Below the pieces are notes generated by a model. That model made no database searches, was not told where the DNA came from, and was given only the letters and a program-made list of their open reading frames with translations. A DNA stretch of 64,000 nt from Oscillatoriaceae cyanobacterium Prado104 (GTDB taxonomy: Bacteria > Cyanobacteriota > Cyanobacteriia > Cyanobacteriales > Microcoleaceae), in NCBI GenBank assembly GCA_025454405.1, contig JALOON010000029.1, positions 84,487 to 148,486 of the forward strand, written 5' to 3'. Every line of letters starts with the position of its first letter. The stretch's first letter is position 1. Positions 63,186 to 64,000 of the stretch are shown piece after piece. The position numbers were made by a program, and so were the translations under genes.

Positions 63186-63271
63186 TCGATCGACCTTCAG
63201 TTTACCAGACAGCGGGCGATCGCTTTTTCAAAGATGATTATTTTCAGGTGACACGACACCCACTGTCAAGG

Positions 63272-63355
63272 ATGGGTTTACTTAGAGTCAATGTCAGAGA
63301 ATTAGCAGCCGATTTTAGATTGGGAAATAGGAGACTTTTGATTGTAGGTTGGTAA
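63272..63355 (+). pseudogene. Truncated second copy of the XRE gene
   Basis: ATG 63272 encodes MGLLRVNVRELAA, matching MGLVRLKIRELAA of the intact regulator. It then fuses at GATTTTAGATTGG to the duplicated spacer and ends at TAA after 27 codons. It marks the breakpoint of the duplication. Confidence 0.7.
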
Positions 63356-63447
63356 TTTCTGCGATCGTGTTATTGTTAGCTAACGCTGGCTAGCTCTCTG
63401 TCTATTTTTCATCGTATTATAAGTCCCGATATCGTGACGATCGAGCT

Positions 63448-63921
63448 TCAAAAATTTCGCCGCCAATATTTTTCGTAAGCGTAAACATCTCGCAGTTGTT
63501 GTAGTGCTGTTACTGACAACAGCGATTTCACCACTGCTACCAATTTACCCCATGCCAATTGTCGGGAAGCTTCGATCGCGTTTTTGAATTGATAGCTGTA
63601 AAACTGCGTCCAAAAATCCGGTGCTATTTTGCCTTTCCACCGCTTGTACCACCTACCAAATTCTTTAGGCTGCGGTAATTGAGCTTCTAAAATTGGCGGA
63701 AAATCTGCATAGCTGACAAACCGACTGACACCCTTAGCGTGAACGTAGACCATGTAGCGGCAGCATTCTATGCGGTAGATCTCATCTGTTGAGACATCGA
63801 ACATCAGTGCCACAGCCTCTTCGGTGACGAATCGCGCTAAGGGGTGAAGGACTGGGGACTTGTGGATAATTTTTGAGCAGGCGAAGGTGCTTGATTTTAG
63901 CCTGAAGTTCCCCCCTGGCAA
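63448..63921 (-). CDS. Unknown cyanobacterial protein, copy B of the duplicate
   Basis: Copy B is very similar to copy A through all blocks (SPVLHPLARFVTEEAVALMF, DEIYRIECCRYMVYVHAKGV, FGRWYKRWKGKIAPDFW). No ATG precedes the conserved part in this frame. The first usable codon is TTG 63921, and a TGA lies a few codons upstream. The copy may start at TTG or may have lost its start. An HTH partner, if any, lies outside the window. Confidence 0.6.
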   Translation of the reverse strand: MPGGNFRLKSSTFACSKIIHKSPVLHPLARFVTEEAVALMFDVSTDEIYRIECCRYMVYVHAKGVSRFVSYADFPPILEAQLPQPKEFGRWYKRWKGKIAPDFWTQFYSYQFKNAIEASRQLAWGKLVAVVKSLLSVTALQQLRDVYAYEKYWRRNF

Positions 63922-64000
63922 AAACTTGAAACTGTCTCACTGTGCGACTTCCAAGTATTTTAGAGTCGCTCGCGCATGGGTACAATCGCTGAAACGCATA

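Overview
The window looks like chromosomal DNA of a filamentous cyanobacterium, most likely of the Oscillatoria/Microcoleus kind. The evidence is the dense HIP1 palindrome (GCGATCGC and its GATCG core), an orange carotenoid protein, magnesium chelatase ChlD, a carotenoid-isomerase-like desaturase, pentapeptide-repeat proteins, a PEP-CTERM protein, and gaps packed with short palindromic and tandem repeats. No prophage, intact transposon, CRISPR array or rRNA operon is visible.

Layout. 1-7.1 kb: the start of an orange carotenoid protein gene, queG with a repeat embedded in its reading frame, a pentapeptide protein, an unusual SDR enzyme, two tRNA-like sequences, and a JAMM protease next to a MoeB-rhodanese (sulfur-carrier chemistry). 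7.3-12 kb: two P-loop ATPase genes, one with about 14 TPRs. 12-16.9 kb: a cobalt transport locus (cbiM-cbiN-cbiQ and cbiO) interrupted by a methyltransferase and an unknown gene. Two separate cobalamin riboswitches serve this locus, one before cbiM and one before the interposed pair. 17-24 kb: a CrtISO-like enzyme, a protein of unknown function, a second pentapeptide protein, a membrane protein and a methyltransferase. 24.2-33.4 kb: nitrogen metabolism, with ureD-ureA-ureB and ureC split by two tandem GT61 glycosyltransferase genes, then formamidase and an FmdB-like zinc ribbon. A Fur-box-like site lies between the divergent urease and formamidase genes. ureE lies apart at 39.2 kb.

34-43 kb: a histidine kinase, a cluster of small membrane proteins, msrA, a 45-codon gene, ureE, three copies of a 103-bp MITE-like element, a frameshifted DUF4168 gene, an EcsC-like protein and a DoxX/DUF4385 pair. 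43.4-45.6 kb: prfB (release factor 2) with its programmed +1 frameshift, followed upstream by a diverged tandem prfB paralogue. The paralogue keeps the two-frame architecture, but the frameshift stop is UAG instead of UGA and the GGQ motif is lost. 46-50 kb: a radical SAM protein with an internal TPR block, a Bax-inhibitor-1 protein, a PEP-CTERM protein and a TnpB remnant. 50-56 kb: chlD, an ArsB/NhaD-type transporter and a histidine kinase. 56-60.8 kb: a c-di-AMP (ydaO) riboswitch followed by an ABC transporter of the nitrate/bicarbonate/taurine family (permease, Tat lipoprotein binding protein, ATPase) and a UspA-like protein. 61-64 kb: a 2OG-Fe(II) oxygenase and a tandemly duplicated module of an unknown gene plus an XRE regulator.

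The strongest candidates for undescribed biology are the RF2 paralogue, the c-di-AMP-controlled transporter/USP operon, the methyltransferase pair with its own copy of the cbiM riboswitch leader, and the radical SAM-TPR protein. A recurring theme is short intergenic repeats that have entered functional sequence: the queG reading frame, the cbiM riboswitch and the c-di-AMP riboswitch.
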